DNA of 64,000 nucleotides. Source: Betaproteobacteria bacterium. GTDB lineage: Bacteria; Pseudomonadota; Gammaproteobacteria; Burkholderiales; Usitatibacteraceae. The stretch spans positions 124,001-188,000 of the forward strand of contig JADJEZ010000007.1 in NCBI GenBank assembly GCA_016708825.1, given 5' to 3'. Below are positions 1 through 8,600 of this stretch, piece by piece (within the stretch, counting starts at the first letter, position 1; every line of letters begins with the position of its first letter). The notes under the pieces were generated by a model. It had not been told where the DNA came from, searched no databases, and saw only the letters and a program-made list of their open reading frames with translations. The translations under genes were made by a program, and so were the position numbers.

Positions 1-1
1 C

Positions 2-325
2 CACGCCTCGCGCGAGCCGGTGTTCGGGCAGGGGATCATGGACGAGCTCGCGCACCACGGCTACGCGCTCGGTCCCGGCACGATGTACCCGATCCTCCAC
101 GGCCTCGAACGGGGCGGGCACCTGAAGTCGGCGGTCGAGAAGGTGGGAAAGCGCAACCGCCGTACGTATGTGGCCACCGCGGCCGGCAGGCGGGCGCTGC
201 GGCAGGCGAAGGGCAGGGTCTGGGAGCTTTTCCGGGAACTGTTCGAGGATGAATTGTCGCGGGCGCCGGGCAACGGACCGGCGCCGGTCGGGAAATCGAA
301 GATCCATAGGGAGGAACGAAGATGA
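2..325 (+). CDS. PadR-family transcriptional regulator (5' end outside window)
   Basis: The reading frame is open from base 2, so only the C-terminal ~107 residues are present. The visible part carries the PadR winged-helix signature: a GTMYPILHGLERGG stretch (recognition helix region) followed by GKRNRRTYVATAAGRRAL, the wing and start of the dimer helix. PadR proteins are usually repressors answering to small ligands or redox cues. The stop TGA overlaps the ATG of the octaheme cytochrome (ATGA at 322-325), so the two are probably co-transcribed and translationally coupled, and the regulator may control that cytochrome. The inducer cannot be told from sequence. Confidence 0.85.
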   Translation, partial: HASREPVFGQGIMDELAHHGYALGPGTMYPILHGLERGGHLKSAVEKVGKRNRRTYVATAAGRRALRQAKGRVWELFRELFEDELSRAPGNGPAPVGKSKIHREERR

Positions 326-2218
326 GGACGATGTCAGGCATCAACTTTGCAGGCATGGCGGCGGCGTTGCTCGTCGCGCTGGCGCCCCTGGGCGCGCAGG
401 CGCAGGCGATCAGCGGCACCGTGACGGACGGCGGCAAACGTGCGGTGAGCGGGGCGACGGTCTACCTCGTGCCCGCCGCGGACGTGGCGAAGCTCGCCAA
501 GGCGCCCTCGTTCAACATCCGGCGCAACGTCGACAACGACGAGCCCATGGAGGACAACCTCGCCGTCAACCGCGACAAGTACGCGCAGGCGACGACCGAC
601 GGCAAGGGCGGCTTCACGATCGCCAAGGCCGGGGCCGGGAAATTCTTCGTGTACGTCGAGCCCTCCGACGGCAAGCACCTGCCCGGCGGCACGATGGCCA
701 ACAAGTCGCGCTCGGCAGCCGAACTCGCCGCGAAGCCGCTGGCGATCCAGGTTTCCGGGAAGATCCCGGACAACGCGACCTTCGTCGGCACCTCGAAGTG
801 CCTGAAGTGCCACGACGACTATGCCGACATGACCAAGACGCTCCACCGCCTTGGCATCGCCGTCGTCGGCAAGCCGAGCAAGCTGCAGGATTTCTCGCGC
901 TTCCCCGAGTTCAACGACGGGCTGAAGAAGCTCCAGGCCGGGGCGAAGTTCTACCTCTACGCCTACGACAAGGGCCGCGGCTTCGACAAGTACCAGATCT
1001 CCGAGAAGGCGCCCGCCGATGCGGCGTCGGTGAGCTTTACGGCCACCTTCTTCACCGACAAGGACGGCTCGCTCAAGGTCCGCACGGAAAATGCCCGCGA
1101 CGCCTCCGACGCGCCGCGCGTGTACCCGGTCGAGATGACCTACGGCGGCGGCGTCTACAAGCAGCGCTACCTGTTGCGCGTGGGAGACGCGACCTTCCCC
1201 TTCCTGCAGTACAACACCCACGGAAAGGCGGAGTACGGCGACCGTTCGCGCAAGGACTGGCGCGACTACCACGGCGACTGGCTCTATGACGAGGCCAAGA
1301 AGAAGCTCGCCAACCCGCCCGAAGACCAAGTCCTTCGAGATCCAGTGCGCGTCGTGCCACTACAACGGCTACACGCTCACCCCGACGGTCGAGGGCGGCT
1401 TCGTGGCCGGCGCGGCCAACGACCCGAACGGCGAAGCCGACATCGACGGCGACGGCGTGCCCAACGAGCTCAACGTGGGCTGCGAGAACTGCCACGGCGC
1501 GGGCTCGGCCCACGCGGCGGCCCCGCGGCGCAGCAAGGCCTCCACGATCGTGAACCCGGGCAAGCTCGCGAGCGAGCGCTCCATGGTCATCTGCAACCAG
1601 TGCCACAGCCGCCCGCAGGGCACCATGAAGACCGACCAGCCGATCAACAAGGACAACAAGATGCTCACGCCCGGCATCAGCCGCAACGAGTATCTCGTGA
1701 ACCACACCTCTCGCGAGGACGCGGCGCAGAGCGACTTCTGGCCCGATGGCGTGCATTCCAAGTCGCACCACCAGCAAGCCACGGACCTGGTCCGCTCGAA
1801 GAAGTACATGAACGGCACCCAGATCATGAACTGCGCCGACTGCCACGACCCCCACGGCAAGACGGGCGTGAAGCACCAGATGAAGCTCGCGGTGCGCGAC
1901 GGCAAGGATTCCCTGTGCGCGAGCTGCCACAAGGTCGACATGAAGGAGCATACGACCAAGACCGTGGGCGAGGCGCACACGAAGAAGATCGCGTGCATCG
2001 ACTGCCACATGCCCAAGACCATGCAGACGGGCGCGGGCATGGGCCACGGCGTCGACGGCAAGGGCGGCGCCAAGTACTGGATGAACGACATCACCGCCCA
2101 CCTCTTCGACGTGCCGCGCATCACGAACAAGGGCGTGAAGGGCGTCGATCCGGGCAAGGCCATGCCGATCCCGTACACGAACGCCTGCGGAACCTGCCAC
2201 GAGGCCGACAAGATGTAG
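322..2218 (+). CDS. secreted octaheme c-type cytochrome with N-terminal carboxypeptidase-regulatory-like domain (frameshifted)
   Basis: A signal peptide (residues 1-28, ending GAQAQA) precedes a beta-sandwich like CarboxypepD_reg (about 29-110, ISGTVTDGGKRAVSGATVYL), then eight CxxCH heme-binding motifs: CLKCH at 799-813, CASCH 1346-1360, CENCH 1481-1495, CNQCH 1592-1606, CADCH 1832-1846, CASCH 1916-1930, CIDCH 1994-2008 and CGTCH 2186-2200. The product should be a periplasmic or extracellular multiheme electron carrier or reductase; the substrate is unknown. The frame changes by one base near 1316-1325: the first frame carries heme 1 and the second carries hemes 2-8. An extra C in the CCGCCCGAAG stretch would explain it. 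Corrected length is about 631 residues. It starts inside the padR stop codon and is followed by a terminator. Confidence 0.85.
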
Positions 2219-2240
2219 CGTGGCGTTCCCGGGTGGCGCG

Positions 2241-2266
2241 AAAGGGCCCGCTTCGGCGGGCCTTTT
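2241..2266 (+). terminator. rho-independent terminator after the octaheme cytochrome
   Basis: GGCCCGC and GCGGGCC form a 7-bp stem around a TTCG tetraloop, with AAA upstream and TTTT downstream. It lies 22 bases past the cytochrome stop. Confidence 0.85.
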
Positions 2267-2322
2267 CCTTGGGGTGCCCGCGCCGCTTGCTAGACTGCGG
2301 GGACCTCCTCCTGGCGCGGCCC

Positions 2323-3522
2323 TTGAACCCTCCCCCCGAGACGGCCTACGACGTCGTGGTCATCGGCGCCGGCGCGGCCGGCATGATGTGCGCGGCCACG
2401 GCGGGCCGTCGCGGCCGGCGCGTGCTGCTCCTGGACCACTACCCGAAGCTCGGCGAGAAGATCCGCATCTCCGGCGGCGGGCGGTGCAACTTCACGAACC
2501 TGCACGCGACGCCCGCGAACTACCTCTCCGCGAACCCGCCCTTCTGCCGCTCGGCGCTCGCGCGCTTCACCCCGCACGACTTCATCGCGCTGGTCGACCG
2601 CTACCGCATCGCCTGGCACGAGAAGACCCTGGGCCAGCTCTTCTGCGACGGGAGCGCGACCCAGGTGATCGCGATGCTGAAGGCCGAGTGCGACGCGGCG
2701 GGTGTCGCGTGGCGCATGCCCTGCGCGGTGCACGGCGTGGCCCGCGATGCAGGCGGGCGCTTCCGCATCGACACGGCGGCGGGGCCGGTCACGGCCGCCT
2801 CCCTCGTCATCGCCACGGGCGGCCTCACGGTGCCGAAGATCGGCGCCACGCCCTTCGGCTACCGCGTGGCCGAGCAGTTCGGCCTCGCGGTGGTGCCGCC
2901 GAAGCCCGCGCTCGTCCCCTTGAGCCTCGACCCGGAAGCGCTCGCGCGCTATGGCGACCTCTCCGGCGCGTCGCTGGACGCCGAGGTCTCGTGCCGCGGC
3001 GCGCACTTTCGCGAGGCGCTGCTCTTCACGCACCGGGGCCTGTCGGGCCCGGCAATCCTGCAGGCGTCCAGCTACTGGCAGGACGGCCCCGCGTCCGAGC
3101 CACTGCGCGTGAACCTGCTGCCGGGCATCGACATCCGCGCGTGGCTCGCGCAGAACCGCCGCGCGAAGCTGCTGCCCGCCACGCTGCTCGCCGCACGGAT
3201 CCCGAAGCGCTTCGCGCAGGCCTGGTGCGACGCGCACGCATTCGTCAAGCCCGTCGCGGAGCTCTCCGACAAGGCGCTCGAGGATGCCGCGCGCGCGCTG
3301 GGAGACTGGCCCGTGCACCCGTCGGGAACGCTCGGCTACAACAAGGCGGAGGTGACGCTCGGTGGCGTGGACACGCGGGGCCTGTCCTCGAAGACGATGT
3401 GCGCCACCACCGTGCCCGGGCTCTACTTCATCGGCGAGGTCGTCGACGTCACCGGCCACCTCGGCGGATTCAACTTCCAGTGGGCATGGGCCTCCGGGCA
3501 CGCGGCGGGCGAGGCGGCCTAG
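2323..3522 (+). CDS. HI0933/BaiN-family NAD(P)/FAD-dependent flavoprotein
   Basis: 399 residues in the HI0933-like flavoprotein family. The N-terminal dinucleotide-binding motif VVVIGAGAAGM (about residues 11-21) is followed by the family hallmark SGGGRCNFTN (about 50-59). The C-terminus has the FAD-binding closure GLYFIGEVVDVTGHLGGFNFQWAWASG. The physiological reaction of most members is unknown. The start is uncertain: no ATG lies near the N-terminus, and TTG at 2323 places the Rossmann motif at the usual distance. The upstream terminator makes this an independent transcription unit. Confidence 0.85.
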   Translation: MNPPPETAYDVVVIGAGAAGMMCAATAGRRGRRVLLLDHYPKLGEKIRISGGGRCNFTNLHATPANYLSANPPFCRSALARFTPHDFIALVDRYRIAWHEKTLGQLFCDGSATQVIAMLKAECDAAGVAWRMPCAVHGVARDAGGRFRIDTAAGPVTAASLVIATGGLTVPKIGATPFGYRVAEQFGLAVVPPKPALVPLSLDPEALARYGDLSGASLDAEVSCRGAHFREALLFTHRGLSGPAILQASSYWQDGPASEPLRVNLLPGIDIRAWLAQNRRAKLLPATLLAARIPKRFAQAWCDAHAFVKPVAELSDKALEDAARALGDWPVHPSGTLGYNKAEVTLGGVDTRGLSSKTMCATTVPGLYFIGEVVDVTGHLGGFNFQWAWASGHAAGEAA

Positions 3523-3580
3523 CGTTCGCGCTATGCTTGCGGGAACCCGGCATCCCGAACCGGTCCCCGAGGAAACCTCC

Positions 3581-4390
3581 ATGAAAGCATTCGCCCTTCG
3601 CGGCCTCGCGCCGCTCGTCGCCGCCCTTGCCCTCGCCGGCTGTGCCGCCCTGGCGCCCACGCAGGCGGCCCGCACAGACGCCGCCGCCGGCCCGCCCAAG
3701 GTACTGCTCTGGGTCGGCAACAGCTTCTTCTACTACAACAACAGCATGCACGGGCACGTCGCGCAGCTCGTGCGGGGCGACAAGTCAGTCACCCACCGCG
3801 GCGTCTCGGTGACGATCAGCGGCTCGGGCATCGACTGGCACGACATGGAGAGCTACCTCGGCCCCGACCGCATCGGCAAGTACTCCTTCGTGGCGGGCAA
3901 CGAGATCAAGTTCAACCCGCCGGGCAAGCAGTTCGACGCGGTGATGTTCATGGACTGCAGCCAGTGCCCGGTCCATCCGCAATTGAAGCCCGTCTTCCAC
4001 GCGTACGCGAAGAAGCACTCGGACACGATCCGCGCCTACGGAGCGAACCCCGTCCTTTTCATGTCCTGGGCGTACAAGGACAAGCCCGAGATGACCGCGC
4101 AGCTCGCGGAGCAGTACACGAACGCCGGGAATGCGAACGGCGCGCAGGTGGTGCCGGCAGGCCTCGCGTTCGCCAGGAGCGTCGCGCGTCGTCCCGATCT
4201 CGAGCTCTACGCTGCCGACAAGCGCCACCCGAGCCTCGCGGGGACCTACCTCGGAGCGTGCACCGTGTATGCCGCGCTCCTGGGCAAGTCGCCGGTGGGC
4301 AACGCCTACACCGCGGGGCTGCCCGCCGACGTCGCGGCGCACCTGCAGGCCGTGGCGTGGGACACGGTGAAGGAGTATTCCGCGAAGTAG
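3581..4390 (+). CDS. SGNH/GDSL-type hydrolase lipoprotein
   Basis: 269 residues. A lipobox (LAGC, Cys21) follows a hydrophobic leader, so the protein is predicted to be lipid-anchored in the envelope. SGNH block I is VLLWVGNSFFYYNN with candidate nucleophile Ser48. Block V is DKRHPSLAGTYLG with Asp213 and His216 in the DxxH arrangement of catalytic Asp-His. Esterase or lipase-type activity is inferred from the fold; the substrate is unknown. ATG 3581 has a GAGGAAA ribosome site six bases upstream and gives the signal peptide. It sits 58 bases after the flavoprotein and converges on the garL-like cassette. Confidence 0.8.
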   Translation: MKAFALRGLAPLVAALALAGCAALAPTQAARTDAAAGPPKVLLWVGNSFFYYNNSMHGHVAQLVRGDKSVTHRGVSVTISGSGIDWHDMESYLGPDRIGKYSFVAGNEIKFNPPGKQFDAVMFMDCSQCPVHPQLKPVFHAYAKKHSDTIRAYGANPVLFMSWAYKDKPEMTAQLAEQYTNAGNANGAQVVPAGLAFARSVARRPDLELYAADKRHPSLAGTYLGACTVYAALLGKSPVGNAYTAGLPADVAAHLQAVAWDTVKEYSAK

Positions 4391-4492
4391 CGCCAGCGGC
4401 CGCCTGGCGAAACCTTTGCGACGACGGCCGCATGAGGAGATCTTCCCCGCAGGACGACGAAATCACCGCCGTCGAAGCGGGAGGCTTGTTTC

Positions 4493-4646
4493 GGGGAGGT
4501 GTGGGAGGTCGAAATTTTTTTCTCTGGCCAGGTCAAATTGCGTCGGGCGTCACGGCTGGAACCTCCCGCGCGATCTCCCCGGAGTCGACGCCAGCAGCAA
4601 TTTCATCTGGCCAGAGAAAAAGAATTTCGACCTCCCACACCTCCCC
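4493..4646. repeat. long imperfect inverted repeat (48/49-nt arms), element copy A
   Basis: Arms 4493-4540 and 4598-4646 are reverse complements except for about four mismatches and one indel, with a 57-base spacer. Each arm carries a T- or A-rich run next to CTCTGGCCAG. It fills most of the 387-base gap between two convergent genes (SGNH lipoprotein and garL-like aldolase) and could act as a bidirectional terminator. The core GGCCAGATGAAATTG (in the 3' arm read on the minus strand) recurs exactly at 8410-8424, so this is a dispersed element. No coding gene is seen in the gap. Confidence 0.85.
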
Positions 4647-4777
4647 ACCCAAATTCTCCGCTTGGCACCATGCCGATTCGAAGCGCCGCCGCCGTCTGTC
4701 GAAGAGGTCCTCAAGCGTCGAGTGATGTCGGGCAAGGCCGGGCAGGGCTGGGTAAGGCCGGGTAAGCCGGCAGGCTG

Positions 4778-5555
4778 CTAGCTCGGGAACTTGTCGCGCA
4801 GGGACTGCGTGGCGCCGCGAAACAACCCGAGGTCGCTGCCGACGGCGACGAACGTCGCGCCCCACTCCATGTAGCGGCGCGTCGGCTTCCACCGGCGCGA
4901 GGGTCCCGGCGGCCTTCCCGCCCGCGCGGGTCCGCTCGAAGATGTGCTTGATGGCCGCCTGCACGTCCGGGTGCGCGGGGTTGCCGAGGTGGCCGAGTGC
5001 CGCGGCGAGATCCTGGGGGCCGACGAAGAGCCCATCCACGCCATCGACCGCCGCGATCGCGTCCACGGCCTCCAGCCCGCCCCGGCTCTCGATCTGCACC
5101 AGGACGGCGATGTGGTCGTCGATGATCTTCAGGTAGTCGGGAACCGTCCCGAAGCGGTTGCTGCGCTGGGAGACGGAGACGCCGCGGATGCCGCGCGGCG
5201 GGTAGCGGGTCGCGGCCACGGCGGCGCGGGCCTGGTCCGCCGATTCCACGAAGGGCATGAGGAAGTTGTGGAAGCCCGCGTCCAGCAGTCGCTTGATGAT
5301 CACCGGCTCGTTCCACGGCGGGCGCACCACGGGCGCGGAGACGCTGTCCTTCAGCGCCATCAACTGCGGCACGAGGGTGGTGACGTCGTTGGGCGCGTGC
5401 TCGCCGTCGAGCAGCAGCCAGTCGAAGCCGGCGAGCCCGATCACCTCCGCCGTCGCGGGGTTCGCGAGCGACACCCAGCAGCCGATGAGGGGCTTGCCGG
5501 CGACGAGATCGGCGCGGAAGCGGTTGGGGGGCGAACGGTAGGCGGTGGCGCTCAT
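4778..5555 (-). CDS. garL: HpcH/HpaI-family aldolase, GarL-like (5-keto-4-deoxy-D-glucarate aldolase type), frameshifted
   Basis: A class II aldolase cleaving 2-keto-3-deoxy sugar acids to pyruvate and an aldehyde. Long stretches look like E. coli GarL as remembered: IGCWVSLANPATAEVIGLAG, FDWLLLDGEHAPND, PVVRPPWNEPVIIKRLLD, STRYPP-type and GIRGVSVSQRSNRFGTV, and DGLFVGPQDLAAALGHLGNP. The frame breaks at about 4875-4884: a CG pair appears to be missing where VEADARRY is expected. The other frame then restores RRYMEWGATFVAVGSDLGLF to the stop. ATG 5555 has an AGGAGA ribosome site. It is the last gene of a minus-strand cassette with a 2-hydroxyacid dehydrogenase (20 bases upstream) and a sugar-acid dehydratase. 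The actual substrate may instead be 2-keto-3-deoxy-L-arabonate, given that dehydratase. Confidence 0.8.
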
Positions 5556-5575
5556 GGGGTTCTCCTGCGACGGGG

Positions 5576-6511
5576 CTAGACGGGCGTGACGGCGCGACCG
5601 TCCCGGAAGAAGCTCTCGAGGTTGTCCAGCACGAGCTGGCCCATGGCGCGGCGCGTGTCGGTGGTGGCACTCGCGATGTGCGGGGTGAGGACCACGTTGT
5701 CCAGTGCAAGGAGCGCCGCGGGCACGCGCGGCTCGTCGGCGAAGACGTCGAGCGCGGCGCCGGCGATGCGCTTCTCGGCCAGCGCGGCGACCAGCGCTGT
5801 CTCGTCGATCACGGAGCCGCGCGCGATGTTCACCACGAAGCCCTTCGCACCCAGGGCGTCGATGACGGGCTTCGAGACGAGCCCGCGCGTGGCCTCGCCG
5901 CCGGCGGTGGCGACCATGAGGAAGTCGCACCAGCGCGCGAGCGCCTCCAGGGAATGCTCGTAGGCGTAGGGCGCGTCCGGGCTCTGCCGGCGGTTGTGGT
6001 AACGGATCTCCATGTCGAAGCCCTCGGCGCGCGTGGCGATGGCGCGCCCGATGCGCCCCAGGCCCACGATGCCCAGGCGCTTGCCGCTCGCCCGGGTCGC
6101 GAGCGGCATGGCGCCCTTGAGCCAGGCACCCGCGCGCACGTAGCGGTCGCCGGCGGAAACGCCGCGCGCCACGTCGATCAGGAGCGCGATCGCGAGATCC
6201 GCCACGCAATCGGTGAGGACGTCCGGCGTGTTGGAGACCGCAACACCCTTCTTCTTCGCGTACTCCACGTCCACGTTGTCGTAGCCGACGCCGAAGTGGG
6301 CGACCAGGCGCAGCTTCGGCAGCGCGTCGATCAGCGCCGCGTTCACGCCGTTGCGGCCCGAGGAGACGACGGCATCGACGGCCGGGCCGTGCTCGGCAAG
6401 GAAGCCGGCGGCATCGGAGAGCGCGCCCAGGTCGAGGTGGGTGTAGTTCGCGGCAAGCCCCTCGCGCACCAGCGGCAGCAGGGGGCCCAGTTGCAGTACG
6501 GTCGGTTTCAC
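5576..6511 (-). CDS. D-isomer-specific 2-hydroxyacid dehydrogenase (glyoxylate/hydroxypyruvate reductase type)
   Basis: 311 residues. The NAD(P) Rossmann motif is GIVGLGRIGRAIA, and the catalytic Arg, Glu and His lie in NIARGSVIDE, FADEPRVP and LTPHIASAT. The substrate loop AHFGVGYDNVDV is typical. It interconverts 2-hydroxy- and 2-keto-acids. In this cassette, reducing tartronate semialdehyde, glyoxylate or hydroxypyruvate released by sugar-acid breakdown is plausible but inferred. The start is GTG 6511 with AAGGA upstream; it lies 46 bases after the dehydratase stop. Confidence 0.85.
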   Translation of the reverse strand: MKPTVLQLGPLLPLVREGLAANYTHLDLGALSDAAGFLAEHGPAVDAVVSSGRNGVNAALIDALPKLRLVAHFGVGYDNVDVEYAKKKGVAVSNTPDVLTDCVADLAIALLIDVARGVSAGDRYVRAGAWLKGAMPLATRASGKRLGIVGLGRIGRAIATRAEGFDMEIRYHNRRQSPDAPYAYEHSLEALARWCDFLMVATAGGEATRGLVSKPVIDALGAKGFVVNIARGSVIDETALVAALAEKRIAGAALDVFADEPRVPAALLALDNVVLTPHIASATTDTRRAMGQLVLDNLESFFRDGRAVTPV

Positions 6512-6557
6512 GGCGATTCCTTCGTGTGGCGTTCGTGCGGTTCGTGGATCGTTCGCG

Positions 6558-8287
6558 CTAGTGGATCTCGGGGTCGGGTGTCGCAGCGCCCGCCTCGAGG
6601 AAATCGAAGTCGCAACCCTCGTCGGCCTGCGAGACGTGCGCGAGGTAGAGCGCGCCGAAGCCGCGCGTGTGGCTTGGCGCGGGCGCGGTCCATGCCGCAC
6701 GGCGGCGCGCGAGCTCGGCCTCGTCCACGAGGAGCTCCAGCTTGCGTGCCGGGACGTCGAGCGCGATCCGGTCGCCGTCGCGCACCAGCGCCAACGGCCC
6801 GCCGACGTGGGACTCCGGCGCCACGTGCAGCACGCAGGCGCCGTAGCTCGTGCCGCTCATGCGCGCGTCCGAGATGCGCACCATGTCGCGCACGCCCTGG
6901 GCGAGGAGCTTCTTCGGGATGGGAAGCTGGCCCCACTCCGGCATGCCCGGCGCCCCCAGGGGTCCGGCGCCCTGCAGCACGATCACGGAATCCGCGGTGA
7001 CGGCGAGCGCCGGATCGTCGATGCGCGCGGCCATGTCGTCGTAGTTCGCGAAGACGATCGCCGGCCCCGTGTGCTTCAGGAGCCGTGCCTCCATCGCGGG
7101 CGGCTTGATCACCGCGCCGCGCGGCGCGAGGTTGCCGGTGAGTACGGCGAGGCCATCGGCGGCGACCAGCGGATTCTCCCGCGGGCGGATCACGTCGTCG
7201 TCGAAAACGCCCGCTCCGGCGACGTTCTCGCCCAGCGTGCGCCCGTTCACCGTGGGCGCCGTGAAATCCAGCAAGCCCTCGAGGCGCGCGATGAGGGCCC
7301 GCAGGCCGCCTGCGTAGAAGAAGTCCTCCATCAGGTACTTCCCCGAGGGGCGGATGTTCGCGAGCACCGGGGTGCGCCGCGCGAGCGCGTCGAAGCGCGC
7401 GAGGTCCAGCGCCACGCCGGCGCGGCGGGCCATCGCGATCAGGTGCACGATCGCATTGGTCGAGCCGCCGAGGCCAGCACGGTCACGACCGCGTTGTCGA
7501 TCGCGCGCGCATCCACGATGTCGCGGGGCTTCAGGTCCTCCCACACCATGTCCACGATGCGCTTGCCCGTGAGTGCGGCCATCTGCGCGTGGCGCGAGTC
7601 GGGCGCGGGGATGGACGCGGCGCCGGGCAGGGTGAGCCCCATCGCCTCCGCCGCGCTCGTCATCGTGGAGGCCGTGCCCATGGTCATGCAGTGCCCGGGC
7701 GAGCGCGCGATGCCGCTTTCCACGCCGCGCCAGTCCTCCTCGGTGATGTTGCCGGCACGCAGTTCCGCCCAGTACTTCCAGGTGTCGCTGCCGCTGCCGA
7801 GCACGCCGCCGCGCCAGTCGCCGCGCAGCATCGGGCCCGCGGGCAGGAAGATCGCCGGCAGGTTCATCGAGATCGCGCCCATGAGGAGCGCGGGCGTGGT
7901 CTTGTCGCAGCCGCCCATGAGCACGCAGCCGTCCGCGGGGTAGCTGCGCAGGAGTTCCTCCGTTTCCATCGCGAGGAGGTTGCGGTAGAGCATCGTCGTG
8001 GGCTTCTGGAAGGGCTCCGAGAGGCTCATGGCCGGCATCTCGACCGGGAAGCCGCCCGCCTGCCACACACCGCGCTTCACCTCCTCGGCGCGCTGGCGGA
8101 AGTGCGTGTGGCAGGGGTTGATGTCGCTCCAGGTGTTCACGATCGCGATCACCGGCTTGCCGGCGTAATCCGTGCGGTCGTAGCCCATCTGCGCCGTGCG
8201 GGAGCGGTGGCCGAAGCCGCGCAGGTCGTTCGCGCCGTACCAGCGGTGGCTGCGCAGTTCCTCGGGCTTCTTCTTGCGGTCGGTCAC
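6558..8287 (-). CDS. IlvD/Edd-family dehydratase, L-arabonate dehydratase-like (frameshifted)
   Basis: An Fe-S cluster sugar-acid dehydratase of about 577 residues. Cluster-ligand cysteines sit in DINPCHTHF, LMGGCDKTTP and SPGHCMTMGTAST. The C-terminal half has IRPSGKYLMEDFFYAGGL, HTGPAIVF and ISDARMSGTSYGACVLHV. The subgroup with SHRWYGANDLRGFGHRSR at the N-terminus matches arabonate/pentonate dehydratases rather than branched-chain IlvD. The frame breaks at about 7472-7476: one C appears missing before LGGSTNAIVHL, since the upstream frame reads VVTVLAS and the downstream frame GLGGSTNA. The start is GTG 8287. It is the first gene of the sugar-acid cassette; the 24-G tract lies 79-102 bases upstream of its start. 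Confidence 0.82.
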
Positions 8288-8365
8288 GGGGGTCCGGGAG
8301 GCGGGCGTTGACGCTTCGATGATAGCGCGATGGCGAAGGCCAGCCGTGGGGGGGTTGTCGGGGCC

Positions 8366-8389
8366 GGGGGGGGGGGGGGGGGGGGGGGG
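8366..8389. repeat. 24-base homopolymeric G tract
   Basis: An uninterrupted run of 24 G on the plus strand (C on the coding strand of the cassette), in the 313-base gap upstream of the sugar-acid operon. Tracts like this can vary in length by slippage and change promoter spacing. The exact length in a consensus assembly is unreliable. Confidence 0.9.
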
Positions 8390-8485
8390 TGGCGGTTGGG
8401 TTTTGTTTTGGCCAGATGAAATTGGGCGGCGTCGCTCCGGGGGATCGAGGGGGTCTGGCCAAAACCAAAAACACAACCCCCCCAC
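8390..8485. repeat. imperfect inverted repeat, element copy B
   Basis: The left arm (about 8390-8415, T-rich, ending TTTTGGCCAG) pairs with the right arm (about 8455-8485, CTGGCCAAAACC then an A-rich and C-rich stretch). The core GGCCAGATGAAATTG at 8410-8424 is identical to that of copy A. It separates the AbrB-type gene (stop 8601) from the downstream sugar-acid operon and could terminate the former. The rest of the 8288-8600 gap shows no convincing gene. Confidence 0.7.
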
Positions 8486-8600
8486 TCCGCGCGCGCCGGC
8501 GTTCCGCGCGGCCCCGCCCCCCCGGCCCCCGGGGCCGGGCAAGACTGCGGGGAGCCGACCCTCAGCGCGCGGCAGAGCCGACCCCCATACGAGGCTGTGG

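Noticed and set aside
8366..8485. G tract and palindrome as an IS end or attachment site
   Set aside because: No transposase, target duplication or tRNA-overlapping repeat is seen; the palindrome matches copy A instead.
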